Source of the DNA: Caedibacter sp. 38-128
Lineage (GTDB): Bacteria; Pseudomonadota; Alphaproteobacteria; Caedimonadales; Caedimonadaceae
NCBI GenBank assembly: GCA_001898705.1
Contig: MKUU01000006.1
Span: 62,001-126,000, forward strand
Direction of reading: 5' to 3'
Length of the DNA: 64,000 nt
The first letter of the stretch is position 1. Each line of letters starts with the position of its first letter. A program made the position numbers and the translations under genes. Of this stretch, positions 45,071 to 53,126 are shown in pieces. The notes under the pieces were generated by a model, which was not told the origin of the DNA, did not search any database, and worked only from the letters and a program-made list of their open reading frames with translations.

Positions 45071-46528
45071 TTACTTTAAATAAATGTGTAAATTGTTTAT
45101 TCGATCATATTTTCCAATTCTAAGTGTACTAGGGGTATACTCTTCAAAATTGATATGTGGTCCGTCAGCGTGTTCCCCAAGCAAATCTTTGTTTCCCATT
45201 CTTATCTGTCTTAAGCTATCTACAGATTTAAAGCGTCCATTACCCATATCTTCGTAACCTTCGCCTAAAAAGTCAATAGCCGCATCTAGTGCTTCATTTT
45301 CATCTAAAGTCTGCTCATCTTGAAGAGTATATTTTTTAGTCTTTATGGTTGGCTTTTTTCTCTCCTTTTTCTCATTTGGGTCTTCTTCATCAGGGGGAAG
45401 CATACTAGCTGAAGAGGTACTTGTACTTGTTTTTCTCCTCAAACTGCCTGAAATAAAATCCTTTTCTTGCTTATCAATTGATAGAATAATATGCCCGTAT
45501 TCATTTAACTTAAGGAAAACACCTTCATGCAATAATGTCTTATCCTTTAATATGACGTGCTCGCCTATATAAGCGGTATGTTGTTGAATGTAAGGAAGAA
45601 AATGAGTTTTAAAGTTTTCCTTTAATAAGATTTCAACATTGTCATGTAATTGATTAGCAAGCTGAGTAAGAATAACTTCATTATCAAATACAGCCATTTT
45701 TTCAACCATCATAGAAGTGGCTGGCTGATCAACTGTATTACAGCTGTATTTAGACATATTAATATTAAGCCCAACATTAATAAAGATGGATACATTGTCA
45801 AAAAAATCCGTCTTACCTCCAATTCCTGCTATCTTCCTATTGTTAACTAAAATGTCATTAGGCCATCTTATTTGGACAGGAAGGCCGTAATTTTCTAAAA
45901 CTTGTGCTATCGATACACTTGCAATTTGACTTATAAAAAAAACTTTATTGAATTGATTTTTTGTAAAAGAGAAGCAGAATGTTGCATATAGGTTTTGTGA
46001 TAATGGCGAAAACCACGGAGTTGATTTTTCTTTAATTTTGAGAGGTAAATCTTCAAAACTTTGTTTGTTAGTTGTATATACACGCCATTCATTAAGTTTA
46101 AGAGGATTGTTTGTTGCATGGCCTAAAGCATATAAAAAGATTGATGGAACCTTCTTGAGATGAACCCTGTTCATTAAAGGGGTTGCTTGACTTACTATTG
46201 AAGCCTCTTGTTGAGACGTAGAATCTGTAATAGGAAAAGGGGGTTTTAACTCAGGCCTATTTGAGGCATGAAAAGCTAACAGGTCGCTTATAGATCTAGC
46301 AATAGATACAGATTCTTGGATAGATTTTGAAGAAATATGATCAAATTTAATTCTAAAAATTGGAAGTGTATCGGATTCAGACTGATAGCTTTTAACTAAT
46401 TTTTGAGAATAGTCTTCATACATGCCACCTAACTGCTCAGTCGCTGAACACTCTAGTGCTGTAGCTGCAAATTTTAATAAAAATAATATAGTTAAAAATT
46501 TGAATGTATCAAACCTTAGTATTTTCAT
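45071..46528 (-). CDS. Exported biotin-ligase-like protein with C-terminal polymorphic-toxin domain
   Basis: 485 residues. A signal peptide (1-29, TILFLLKFAATALECSA) is followed by a BirA-like region of about 125-365: HATNN where BirA has DSTN, PWFSPLSQNLYATF, VQIRWPNDILVNNRKIAGIG (KWPND and the lysine-bearing KLAGI motif conserved), NVGLNINM, and the BirA C-terminal beta domain (EGVFLKLNEYGHIILS). The biotinyl-AMP loop GRGRRG is not present; the gap is filled by LKIKEKST. A Ser/Thr- and charge-rich linker (365-398) leads to a final module (399-485) with FLGEGY, GRFKS, RQIRMG, LGEHADGPHINFE and HIYLK. This module resembles C-terminal toxin domains of RHS/hemagglutinin proteins; activity not assigned. 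Two Imm32-like genes follow. Confidence 0.7.
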   Translation of the reverse strand: MKILRFDTFKFLTILFLLKFAATALECSATEQLGGMYEDYSQKLVKSYQSESDTLPIFRIKFDHISSKSIQESVSIARSISDLLAFHASNRPELKPPFPITDSTSQQEASIVSQATPLMNRVHLKKVPSIFLYALGHATNNPLKLNEWRVYTTNKQSFEDLPLKIKEKSTPWFSPLSQNLYATFCFSFTKNQFNKVFFISQIASVSIAQVLENYGLPVQIRWPNDILVNNRKIAGIGGKTDFFDNVSIFINVGLNINMSKYSCNTVDQPATSMMVEKMAVFDNEVILTQLANQLHDNVEILLKENFKTHFLPYIQQHTAYIGEHVILKDKTLLHEGVFLKLNEYGHIILSIDKQEKDFISGSLRRKTSTSTSSASMLPPDEEDPNEKKERKKPTIKTKKYTLQDEQTLDENEALDAAIDFLGEGYEDMGNGRFKSVDSLRQIRMGNKDLLGEHADGPHINFEEYTPSTLRIGKYDRINNLHIYLK

Positions 46529-46554
46529 TTTTCTATCTCCCTTAATATTATAAA

Positions 46555-46617
46555 GTTCCTTAAAATATTTTAGGGAAATTTTTTCTAATACTATTATTGT
46601 GAAATTTTTTAAGGAAC
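46555..46617. promoter_or_regulatory. Inverted repeat in the toxin promoter region
   Basis: GTTCCTTAAAA (46555-46565) is perfectly inverted as TTTTAAGGAAC (46607-46617). The left arm is also part of a 22-base near-palindrome (46556-46577, one mismatch per arm). It lies 27-90 bases upstream of the toxin start, on the minus strand. It could be an operator or a transcript hairpin. Confidence 0.45.
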
Positions 46618-47244
46618 AATGATTTAAAAATAGTGGGGGTGATGCTGCGACCTTCTAGCTCTCCCTGTGTTTTCTTTATTATTATAATTATCTGAAGTTC
46701 CCCCCCTAACTCGTCTTTGGATCTTCAGTGAGGCTAAGGCATCCCCCAGACGCCCATCTAAGACCTATCATAGCAGATAAATTTTCAATTTCAAGTGAAA
46801 AGTTATTGATTTTATTAGTTTTTATCTCATTTATTGCGATAAAAAATTTATATCTCAATTTTTTAATTGATTAACAAAACGCTAATCAAAAGTTAAAATT
46901 TTATTAATTTTTTAGTAAATTTCATTTTTGACTTAAAGAAGGAGAGAACCATCATTTCTCTTTCAGTTGAGATTTTTTGGCACCTATCAGCATGTTCAGG
47001 TTTTCTGAGATCACCACAAGATGCGGATGATAAACGAGAAAAGCCCTCTTTACTCTTTGGCTTAGCCTGTGACGCTTGCTTGATGAAGCTTAGCATCGTT
47101 CTTTTTTGTTGTTCCCGCGAAGACGGGTAATGCATGTAAGGTCATATGGATAGGGACATCCTCAAGCCTTTCTTCCTCGATGCTTCCTATCTCGTTCGAC
47201 ACTTTTCACCTCCAAGTAAGTCTTTCTGGTTCCTATACCCATTT

Positions 47245-47292
47245 CCAGAATCCTCGGTCTTGCCTTGGCGAAGTCTGGGTTACGGGGATGAC
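47245..47292. repeat. Dispersed palindromic repeat, second copy of the 48-base type
   Basis: Shares TTGCCTTGGCGAAG-type core and CGGGGATGACAA end with the element at 7075-7122, with point changes inside (CCTCGG for CCCCGC). Confidence 0.7.
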
Positions 47293-47405
47293 AACGTGGT
47301 AACGGGGCTTTTCCTATCACCTTTTAATATTCTTCCTCTCATCCATTGCGTCTCTCACGCACTTGTTCTCCTTCCATCTCCGTGTCTGCCACACACGCTT
47401 GGGAC

Positions 47406-47468
47406 CTTCTGGCACCTATCAAGCATCTCTTGATTGCCTGAGATCCTCGGCACAAGACCGAGGATGAC
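47406..47468. repeat. 60-base palindromic unit, copy 1
   Basis: Ends in ATCCTCGG, loop CACAAGA, CCGAGGAT (perfect 8-bp stem) then GAC, preceded by CTTGATTGCCTGAG. Same layout as 48287-48348. Confidence 0.7.
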
Positions 47469-47601
47469 CATGGGGTGGATGTGCTTGAAGCACCATCAGT
47501 TTTAATTTTTTTATTTCCAATCATTTTCTTATCCTTTTTTTATTTCTTCTAAAAACTCACCTATGAGTTCCAAATTATTCCATCCTTGCCAACGAGCGTC
47601 C

Positions 47602-47955
47602 TCAGCCCTCCATTTTTGTTATCCTAGGCCTTATGCCTAGGATCTCAAGCGACATAAAGATATCACCAAACACCAATTGATCTGTTCCTGATTTGTCTCT
47701 TGATGTCCGAATAGGGCTGATTGTACTTACCCCTAATCCTTTTTCTCTTTCACTCCCGAAAATGAGATCCCACCAGCGATTGAAGTTCAGGTGGCGGTCT
47801 CTTGTTCTTTTGACATCCTCCAAAGAAACAAAATAATAGGCTCCTTGCTCTAAAATAGCTTGAAGGAAACTTTCTCTTCTCGTTAAAATCCTTAAGAATG
47901 TTTGTATCCATTGATTGGTCTTATGATGCCTTATGTAATCATCTGTCTTTATCAT
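47602..47955 (-). CDS. Doubtful small ORF in the repeat region
   Basis: 117 residues from an ATG with GGAG 10 bases upstream (MIKTDDYIRHHKTNQW). The first 70 residues look protein-like (ESFLQAILEQGAYYFVSLED, RWWDLIFGSERE). The last part is encoded by repeat sequence (GDIFMSLEILGIRPR), which recurs as GEIFTPLESLGTRPR in frame at about 48200. It may be a remnant of a gene invaded by repeats, or a spurious frame. No family recognised. Confidence 0.2.
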   Translation of the reverse strand: MIKTDDYIRHHKTNQWIQTFLRILTRRESFLQAILEQGAYYFVSLEDVKRTRDRHLNFNRWWDLIFGSEREKGLGVSTISPIRTSRDKSGTDQLVFGDIFMSLEILGIRPRITKMEG

Positions 47956-48286
47956 TTTATCATTACTCCCTGTTTTATGTTGTTTATGGTTTGATCCCTC
48001 TTTCCTCAGAGAGACGTGACTCTCTCTAGAAAAGAAGAGGGGTCTAGGAAAGGCAAAACGGGATGACAGTTCCTTTCTTTGCATCACATGGTTCACACCC
48101 TGTTCTTCCTTTTGGGTCCTAGACCCTTTTGCTCCTTGAGGGATGCCCTTGTTCCTTTGGGTGAGCCCTTTCACACCTCCCCTGAGTACCTCTCGGACGC
48201 GTTCCGAGACTCTCAAGCGGTGTAAAGATTTCACCTATCCCAATCGATGTTCCTCTTTCTTGATGCCTTGCACGCATGTTGAAAAA

Positions 48287-48348
48287 CTTCTGGCGCCTGA
48301 TCACATCTCTTGATTGCTTGAGATCTTTGGCACAAAGCTAAAGATGAC
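48287..48348. repeat. 60-base palindromic unit, copy 2
   Basis: CATCTCTTGATTGCTTGAG followed by ATCTTTGG, CACAAAGC, TAAAGAT, GAC. The stem is weaker than in copy 1 (mutated on both arms). Confidence 0.65.
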
Positions 48349-48635
48349 AAGCTTCAGAAACTTTTTCTCTCTGTTCATGAGGCAAAGAGAGGGCATTCAC
48401 TCAAAAAGAGCGTTAAGTCTTGGGTCTTTCTAATAAGTCAGGTTTTTAATCCCTATTTTTATTCTTATTATTCTTTTTTAGGATTGATTTAAGAGAGGGA
48501 TTGAAAGGATTATAGGGTTTCCCCGATAAGATGCGATAGTCTCTCTATTCATCCTCCTACTAGGCTACCATAACACGATACAAATTTCAAGAAAATTCAG
48601 TTCAAATATCAAAAAAATAATTTATAATTAAATAA

Positions 48636-49487
48636 TTATAAAGAATGCTCAGTTTTAAATCCTTGAAAAGTTTGAGCAAGCCGCAAGAAAGCTTGAAGGC
48701 TTAATTCTTCCGCTCTTTGTGTGCTTTCAATTCCGGCTTTTTCGAGCAACTCAGGGACATCCACATTTAATCCCTTAAGGCTTGATCGCAGCATTTTTCG
48801 TCGCTGCCCAAAAGCAAATTTCGTCACAAGTTCCAGACTTTGATAAAGTTTTGGTGGAATTGTCGGGGTATGAGGCACAAAATGGACAACACTTGAGGTT
48901 ACTTTGGGGGAAGGTGTGAAAGCAGAAGGCGGAAGGTCAAACACGCGTTTACAGACAGTTTGCGCTTGGCACATGATAGAAAGGCGACCATAATCCTTTG
49001 AGCCTGGTTGGGCTGTAATCCTCTCGGCAACCTCTTTTTGAAACATGAGGGTCATGCTGCTAAAGGTATCGGCTTGCTTCAGCCATTGGATTAACAACGG
49101 GGTGGCCACGTTATAAGGAAGGTTTGCTATGATTTTCCGCGGCGCTGAAGTGATATCCGTCACGTTTATAGTGAGGGCATCTGCTTGAAGAATATCAAGG
49201 CGTCGGGGGTCAATGTCTTTTAATTGTTCCAGGATATGGATTGCTCTTTCATCAATTTCAATCGCAACGACTTTACGAGCGTTTGTTTTTAAAAGCGCGC
49301 GGGTTAGGCCTCCGGGGCCCGGCCCAATTTCAATCACCGTATCTTGGTCGGTCACGCCTGCCGCTTGCGCAATTTTTTGCGTTAAATTGAGATCAAGTAA
49401 AAAGTTTTGACCGAGTGTTTTTTTTGCCTGTAATCCGTATTTTACGATGACTTCTCGTAAAGGTGGAAGACAGTCTATCGGGTGCAT
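48636..49487 (-). CDS. rsmA: 16S rRNA (adenine1518/1519-N6)-dimethyltransferase
   Basis: 283 residues. KKTLGQNFLLDLNLTQKIA is the N-terminal signature; SAM motif I is VIEIGPGPGGLTRALL, motif IV is IIANLPYNVATPLL, and PPSAFTPSPKVTSSVV is the target-loop region. RsmA (KsgA) dimethylates two adjacent adenines near the 3' end of 16S rRNA late in ribosome assembly. It follows surA after 10 bases on the minus strand. The pdxA gene often found between surA and rsmA is absent. Confidence 0.96.
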   Translation of the reverse strand: MHPIDCLPPLREVIVKYGLQAKKTLGQNFLLDLNLTQKIAQAAGVTDQDTVIEIGPGPGGLTRALLKTNARKVVAIEIDERAIHILEQLKDIDPRRLDILQADALTINVTDITSAPRKIIANLPYNVATPLLIQWLKQADTFSSMTLMFQKEVAERITAQPGSKDYGRLSIMCQAQTVCKRVFDLPPSAFTPSPKVTSSVVHFVPHTPTIPPKLYQSLELVTKFAFGQRRKMLRSSLKGLNVDVPELLEKAGIESTQRAEELSLQAFLRLAQTFQGFKTEHSL

Positions 49488-49497
49488 ATTTAAGCTT

Positions 49498-50757
49498 TTA
49501 GCCTCGAATTTCGATATGGGCTCTTCTTTTCATTTCTCGAAGCTCTCCTTTTGCGAGGCTGTTTAGCTTGTCGTCAATAAGAATGGCTCGAATTTGATCT
49601 TTGGAAAGATTGTCGGGATTAATATCTTGCTTTTCGCAGACGGTAAACATGATAACACCGGCGTCCGAAAGCAAAGGACTCGAGGATTGACCAGGGTTGA
49701 GTGAATCTATCAAATTACGAATTTGCGGAATTAAACTTGTCACAGATAATTTTTTTACTTCGCGTATTTGAATATTCTCGTCAGCTTTCACAAGCGTTGA
49801 AAGAACAGCACAACTTTTGGCATTATTTGCAAATGTGCGGGCTTTATTCATAAGAGGCGCGACAGTATCATCGGTAAAAGGCTGATTTAAGGGGAAAAGA
49901 GTTTGAACAAAGCTAATTAAAGTATCTTTTCCAAGGCTTTCACCGGCAGCCCTTTTGTCTCGAAGGAGTAAAATATGGTAACCGTACTGAGTTTTAATGG
50001 GGTCGGTTATATTGCCAACATTTAATCCTTCGATAGCTGTTTTTAACAAGGGATCGAGTTGATCTGCAGCGACCCAATCAATATCTCCGGATTGTGCAGC
50101 GCTGGCTGCTTGGGAAAACTGTTGTGCAAGAGCAGAAAAATTAGCCCCCGAGCGAATCTTATTCACAAATTCCCATGCCCGCTTCTTGATTTCTTCTTCT
50201 TGAGAAGGGTTATCAACGTCTAAGAAAATTTCTGCTAATAAAAATTGAGGCTGATCTTTCTTTTGCGCAAATTTTTCAGTTGCTCTGGCTAGCTCTCTTT
50301 CACTAATTTGAATAGAATTATAATAACGCGCTTGAATATACTCGCGCCATACAATATCAGCTTCCATTTGGACTTGTAATACTTTTAAAGGGATATTATT
50401 GGCCTGAAGAAGTTTTTTAAGAGCGCCTTCCTCCATATGGTTTCGATGTTCAATCTCTTTGATGGCTTGTTCAGTGTCATTTTTAGAAGCACGAATATCA
50501 AATTGTTTTGCTTTATTTATTTTTAAAAGTTCTTCAATCATGACGCGAAGAACTTGCGATTCAAGTTGTTTTCTATTTGCTGCTGTATTCTCGAGACCCG
50601 ACGATAAGATGGCTAACTTCAGACGATGCTCAAGATCAGCTTGGGAGATCATTTTATCTTCAACCACGGCAATAATACGGCCAACTTCTCCATTGGCAAA
50701 ACTTGATAAGCTTATCAAGAAATTAACGATTAAGGAAAATTTCAATAATTTTTGCAT
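49498..50757 (-). CDS. surA: Periplasmic chaperone SurA (peptidyl-prolyl isomerase)
   Basis: 419 residues. Signal peptide MQKLLKFSLIVNFLISLSSF ends near FANG. The N-terminal SurA domain has IIAVVEDKMISQADLEHRL and VMIEELLKINKAKQF; the parvulin domain (about 170-265) has FLLAEIFLDVDNP, FSALAQQFSQAASAAQSGDI and TDPIKTQYGYHILLLRDKR. A second, incomplete parvulin-like part follows to the C-terminus. SurA escorts outer-membrane proteins including LptD, encoded nearby. It is divergent from lptF. Confidence 0.9.
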   Translation of the reverse strand: MQKLLKFSLIVNFLISLSSFANGEVGRIIAVVEDKMISQADLEHRLKLAILSSGLENTAANRKQLESQVLRVMIEELLKINKAKQFDIRASKNDTEQAIKEIEHRNHMEEGALKKLLQANNIPLKVLQVQMEADIVWREYIQARYYNSIQISERELARATEKFAQKKDQPQFLLAEIFLDVDNPSQEEEIKKRAWEFVNKIRSGANFSALAQQFSQAASAAQSGDIDWVAADQLDPLLKTAIEGLNVGNITDPIKTQYGYHILLLRDKRAAGESLGKDTLISFVQTLFPLNQPFTDDTVAPLMNKARTFANNAKSCAVLSTLVKADENIQIREVKKLSVTSLIPQIRNLIDSLNPGQSSSPLLSDAGVIMFTVCEKQDINPDNLSKDQIRAILIDDKLNSLAKGELREMKRRAHIEIRG

Positions 50758-50914
50758 ATTTTGGCCCTTTAAATTCAGTTAAGCAGAGGTCATCAAGAAA
50801 GTTTCACTTGAGTCCTTTTAGTAATCCATTTAAATAGCAGCTAATGGTCTCATTCAGCTCTATGCCATACCTCTGTGTGAGATTCAAGTTTAACCTTAGT
50901 TTTAGGAACTTTGA

Positions 50915-52027
50915 GTGAATAAAATTATAAATCTTTATCTGTTTAGGCAGCTAAGTTTTGCTTCTATAGGGATCACACTTGCTTTAACGGCAGCCATTTG
51001 GTTGACACAAAGCTTGCGTTTTTTAGATTTTATAGTTAATCGCGGCATTGGTCTTGGAACATTTATTAAGTTCATCCTATTATTGCTTCCTGATCTGATT
51101 AGTATCATTCTTCCTATAGGCACCTTGATTGGTATTTTATTTGTTTTTAATCGTCTTTATGTCGATAGCGAGTGGGTTGTTTTAAAAGCTTTAGGTTTAA
51201 GCCATTTAAGAATTGCAACGCCTGCAATATCCTTTGCCGTTGTTGTGATAGCTTTTTTATATAGCATCAATTTATATTTTTTGCCTCTCTCCTTTCAAAA
51301 ATTCAAAGATCTTGAGCATAGTATTCGCAATAGTACGGCGGCTACGATCATTCAACCAGGAGAGTTTAGTACGCTTAAAGGGATTACATTTTATGCAAGA
51401 CAACGCCAATCAGATGGGGTTTTAAAAGGGATTCTTATCTATGATGCCCGCAATATAAAAAAAGAAGTCACAATTGCAGCTGAAGAGGGAATGATCCTTG
51501 AAACCCCCGAAGGAACGCGTTTTGTTTTATTAAATGGAAATCGCCAAGAGTATAATCCTGAAACAGGCCAACCTAATTTGCTTTCATTTAATCAATACGC
51601 GCTTGATATAACCTCTCCAGCTTCAGATCCCAAAGAACGCCAACGTAAACCCCATGAAAGATTTTTAAATGAGCTTCTAAATCCGCCAGAAACTGAAAAA
51701 GATTCAGTGCTTGCAGATAAATTAAAAGCAGAAGCTCATCAGCGTTTCTTAATGCCTTTCACAGTGTTAGGATTTGTTCTTATTGCTTTAAGTCTTTTTC
51801 AAAAGGGGGAATATAGTCGGCGCGGGCGGGTTAAAAGAATTTCAATGGCCATCGTGGTATGCACACTTTTTGAAGCAGCAATGTTGGGACTTGTTCATCT
51901 TTCAGAAAAATTACCTTCTCTTATTGTAATGGCTTATGCATTATGTGCAAGTGTTTGTGTTGGAGCATTTTTACTCCTCATTGAAAGGCCAACAGGCCGC
52001 TTTATATTTGGGAAAAGAGACAGTTAA
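50915..52027 (+). CDS. lptF: LPS export permease LptF
   Basis: 370 residues with a GTG start behind AGGA. MNKIINLYLFRQLSFASIGI begins the YjgP/YjgQ family; hydrophobic helices occupy about 15-35, 50-75, 95-120 and, after a periplasmic beta-jellyroll region (IQPGEFSTLKGITFYARQ), 285-355. LptF and LptG form the inner-membrane part of the LPS extraction ABC complex with LptB. It ends 1 base before lptG. Confidence 0.92.
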   Translation: MNKIINLYLFRQLSFASIGITLALTAAIWLTQSLRFLDFIVNRGIGLGTFIKFILLLLPDLISIILPIGTLIGILFVFNRLYVDSEWVVLKALGLSHLRIATPAISFAVVVIAFLYSINLYFLPLSFQKFKDLEHSIRNSTAATIIQPGEFSTLKGITFYARQRQSDGVLKGILIYDARNIKKEVTIAAEEGMILETPEGTRFVLLNGNRQEYNPETGQPNLLSFNQYALDITSPASDPKERQRKPHERFLNELLNPPETEKDSVLADKLKAEAHQRFLMPFTVLGFVLIALSLFQKGEYSRRGRVKRISMAIVVCTLFEAAMLGLVHLSEKLPSLIVMAYALCASVCVGAFLLLIERPTGRFIFGKRDS

Positions 52028-52028
52028 G

Positions 52029-53126
52029 ATGTTATCATTCTCGTTAGTTCTTTTTCGATACTTGGCGCGTAATTTTCTCAAGTGGTTTTTCATTGTTGCT
52101 TTTGCTGTTATGACAATTATTATTTTGGTTGATCTCTCAGAGCTTTTGAGAAAATCTGCTTCTAAACCTGATATAAATTTTAAAATTTTATTTCAAATCC
52201 TTATCTTCAAGTTTCCATCTCTTATTCAGCGTGTTTTACCGTTTATAACTTTCTTTTCTTCAATTTTAACTTTTTGGATGCTAAATCGTTCTCATGAGTT
52301 AACAATTATCCGAACAGCAGGGGTCTCTATATGGCAAACATTAAGCCCCCTCATCATTGTCAGTCTCCTTATTGGGGGGATAGACTTAATGTTAGTTAAC
52401 CCGATATCTTCTAAAATGATGTTACGTTATGGACAACTTGATGATTATTATTTCCATGGTAAAAAAGAAAGCTTAACAGTATCTGAGACGGGGTTGTGGA
52501 TACGTGAGGCAAAAAAGGATCAACAACTTATTTTCCATATGAAGCATGTCAATTTAGAGAAGAAATTATTTAAAGGAATTGTAATTACTATTTATGATCA
52601 AAAAAATCAATTTATAGAAAGTATTAGTGCAACTTCAGGCTTATTAAATAAAGGCCAACTTCATTTAGAAAATGTTTGGAAAGTGGTACCTGAACGGTTG
52701 CCAGAAAAATACCAAAATCTAAGCTTCGGAACGACTATCTCGCTTGAAACCATTAAAAATACAGGGGCTGCTCCCGTGAGTGTTTCTTTTTGGGACTTGC
52801 GAACAACGGCTCATCTTTTGGAAGCATCAGGTATCTCAGGGCTTAAATATATACTTTATTGGCATGCATTATTATCGAGATGGGGCTGGTTGGGCGCAAT
52901 GGTTGTCTTAGCTGCATCCTGTTCTTTAAGACCAATACGTCAACAAGGGACTGTTTATTTGCTTGCAATTGGAGCAATAGTGGCATTTTTATTGTATTTT
53001 CTTCGAGATATTACATATGCACTTGGCGCTTCTGGAAAATTACCAATTGTCCTATCAGCTTGGCTTCCTTTTGCGATCAGTATGGTTACAGGTATTACAC
53101 TTCTACTTTATTCTGAGGATGGATAA
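52029..53126 (+). CDS. lptG: LPS export permease LptG
   Basis: 365 residues from the ATG at 52029, directly after the lptF stop; the longer open frame beginning in lptF is not used. Six predicted helices, N-terminal LVLFRYLARNFLKWFFIVAF, then IQRVLPFITFFSSILTFWML and the LMLVNPISSKMM link, a periplasmic domain and C-terminal helices. It overlaps lptD by 8 bases. Confidence 0.92.
   Translation: MLSFSLVLFRYLARNFLKWFFIVAFAVMTIIILVDLSELLRKSASKPDINFKILFQILIFKFPSLIQRVLPFITFFSSILTFWMLNRSHELTIIRTAGVSIWQTLSPLIIVSLLIGGIDLMLVNPISSKMMLRYGQLDDYYFHGKKESLTVSETGLWIREAKKDQQLIFHMKHVNLEKKLFKGIVITIYDQKNQFIESISATSGLLNKGQLHLENVWKVVPERLPEKYQNLSFGTTISLETIKNTGAAPVSVSFWDLRTTAHLLEASGISGLKYILYWHALLSRWGWLGAMVVLAASCSLRPIRQQGTVYLLAIGAIVAFLLYFLRDITYALGASGKLPIVLSAWLPFAISMVTGITLLLYSEDG

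Larger units (their letters stand above)
46529..48635. repeat. Gene-poor region of degenerate palindromic repeats
   Basis: About 2.1 kb without a convincing gene except a doubtful short frame at 47602. It is filled with diverged hairpin repeats: a 48-base element at 47245-47292 related to 7075-7122, and units of about 60 bases at 47406-47468 and 48287-48348 with a poorer copy at 46974-47030. A further pair, AGGATCTCAAGCGACATAAA near 47640 and GAGACTCTCAAGCGGTGTAA near 48210, also repeats. The layout suggests accumulated mobile-repeat debris between the toxin locus and rsmA. Confidence 0.65.

Noticed and set aside
45180-46528. Functional housekeeping BirA
   Set aside because: It has a signal peptide, lacks the GRGRRG loop and carries an extra C-terminal module, so it is not the cell's biotin ligase.
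47956-48304. Arg/Lys-rich open frames on the minus strand in the repeat region
   Set aside because: Composition follows GC-rich repeats rather than protein, and part of the frames recurs only because the underlying repeats recur.
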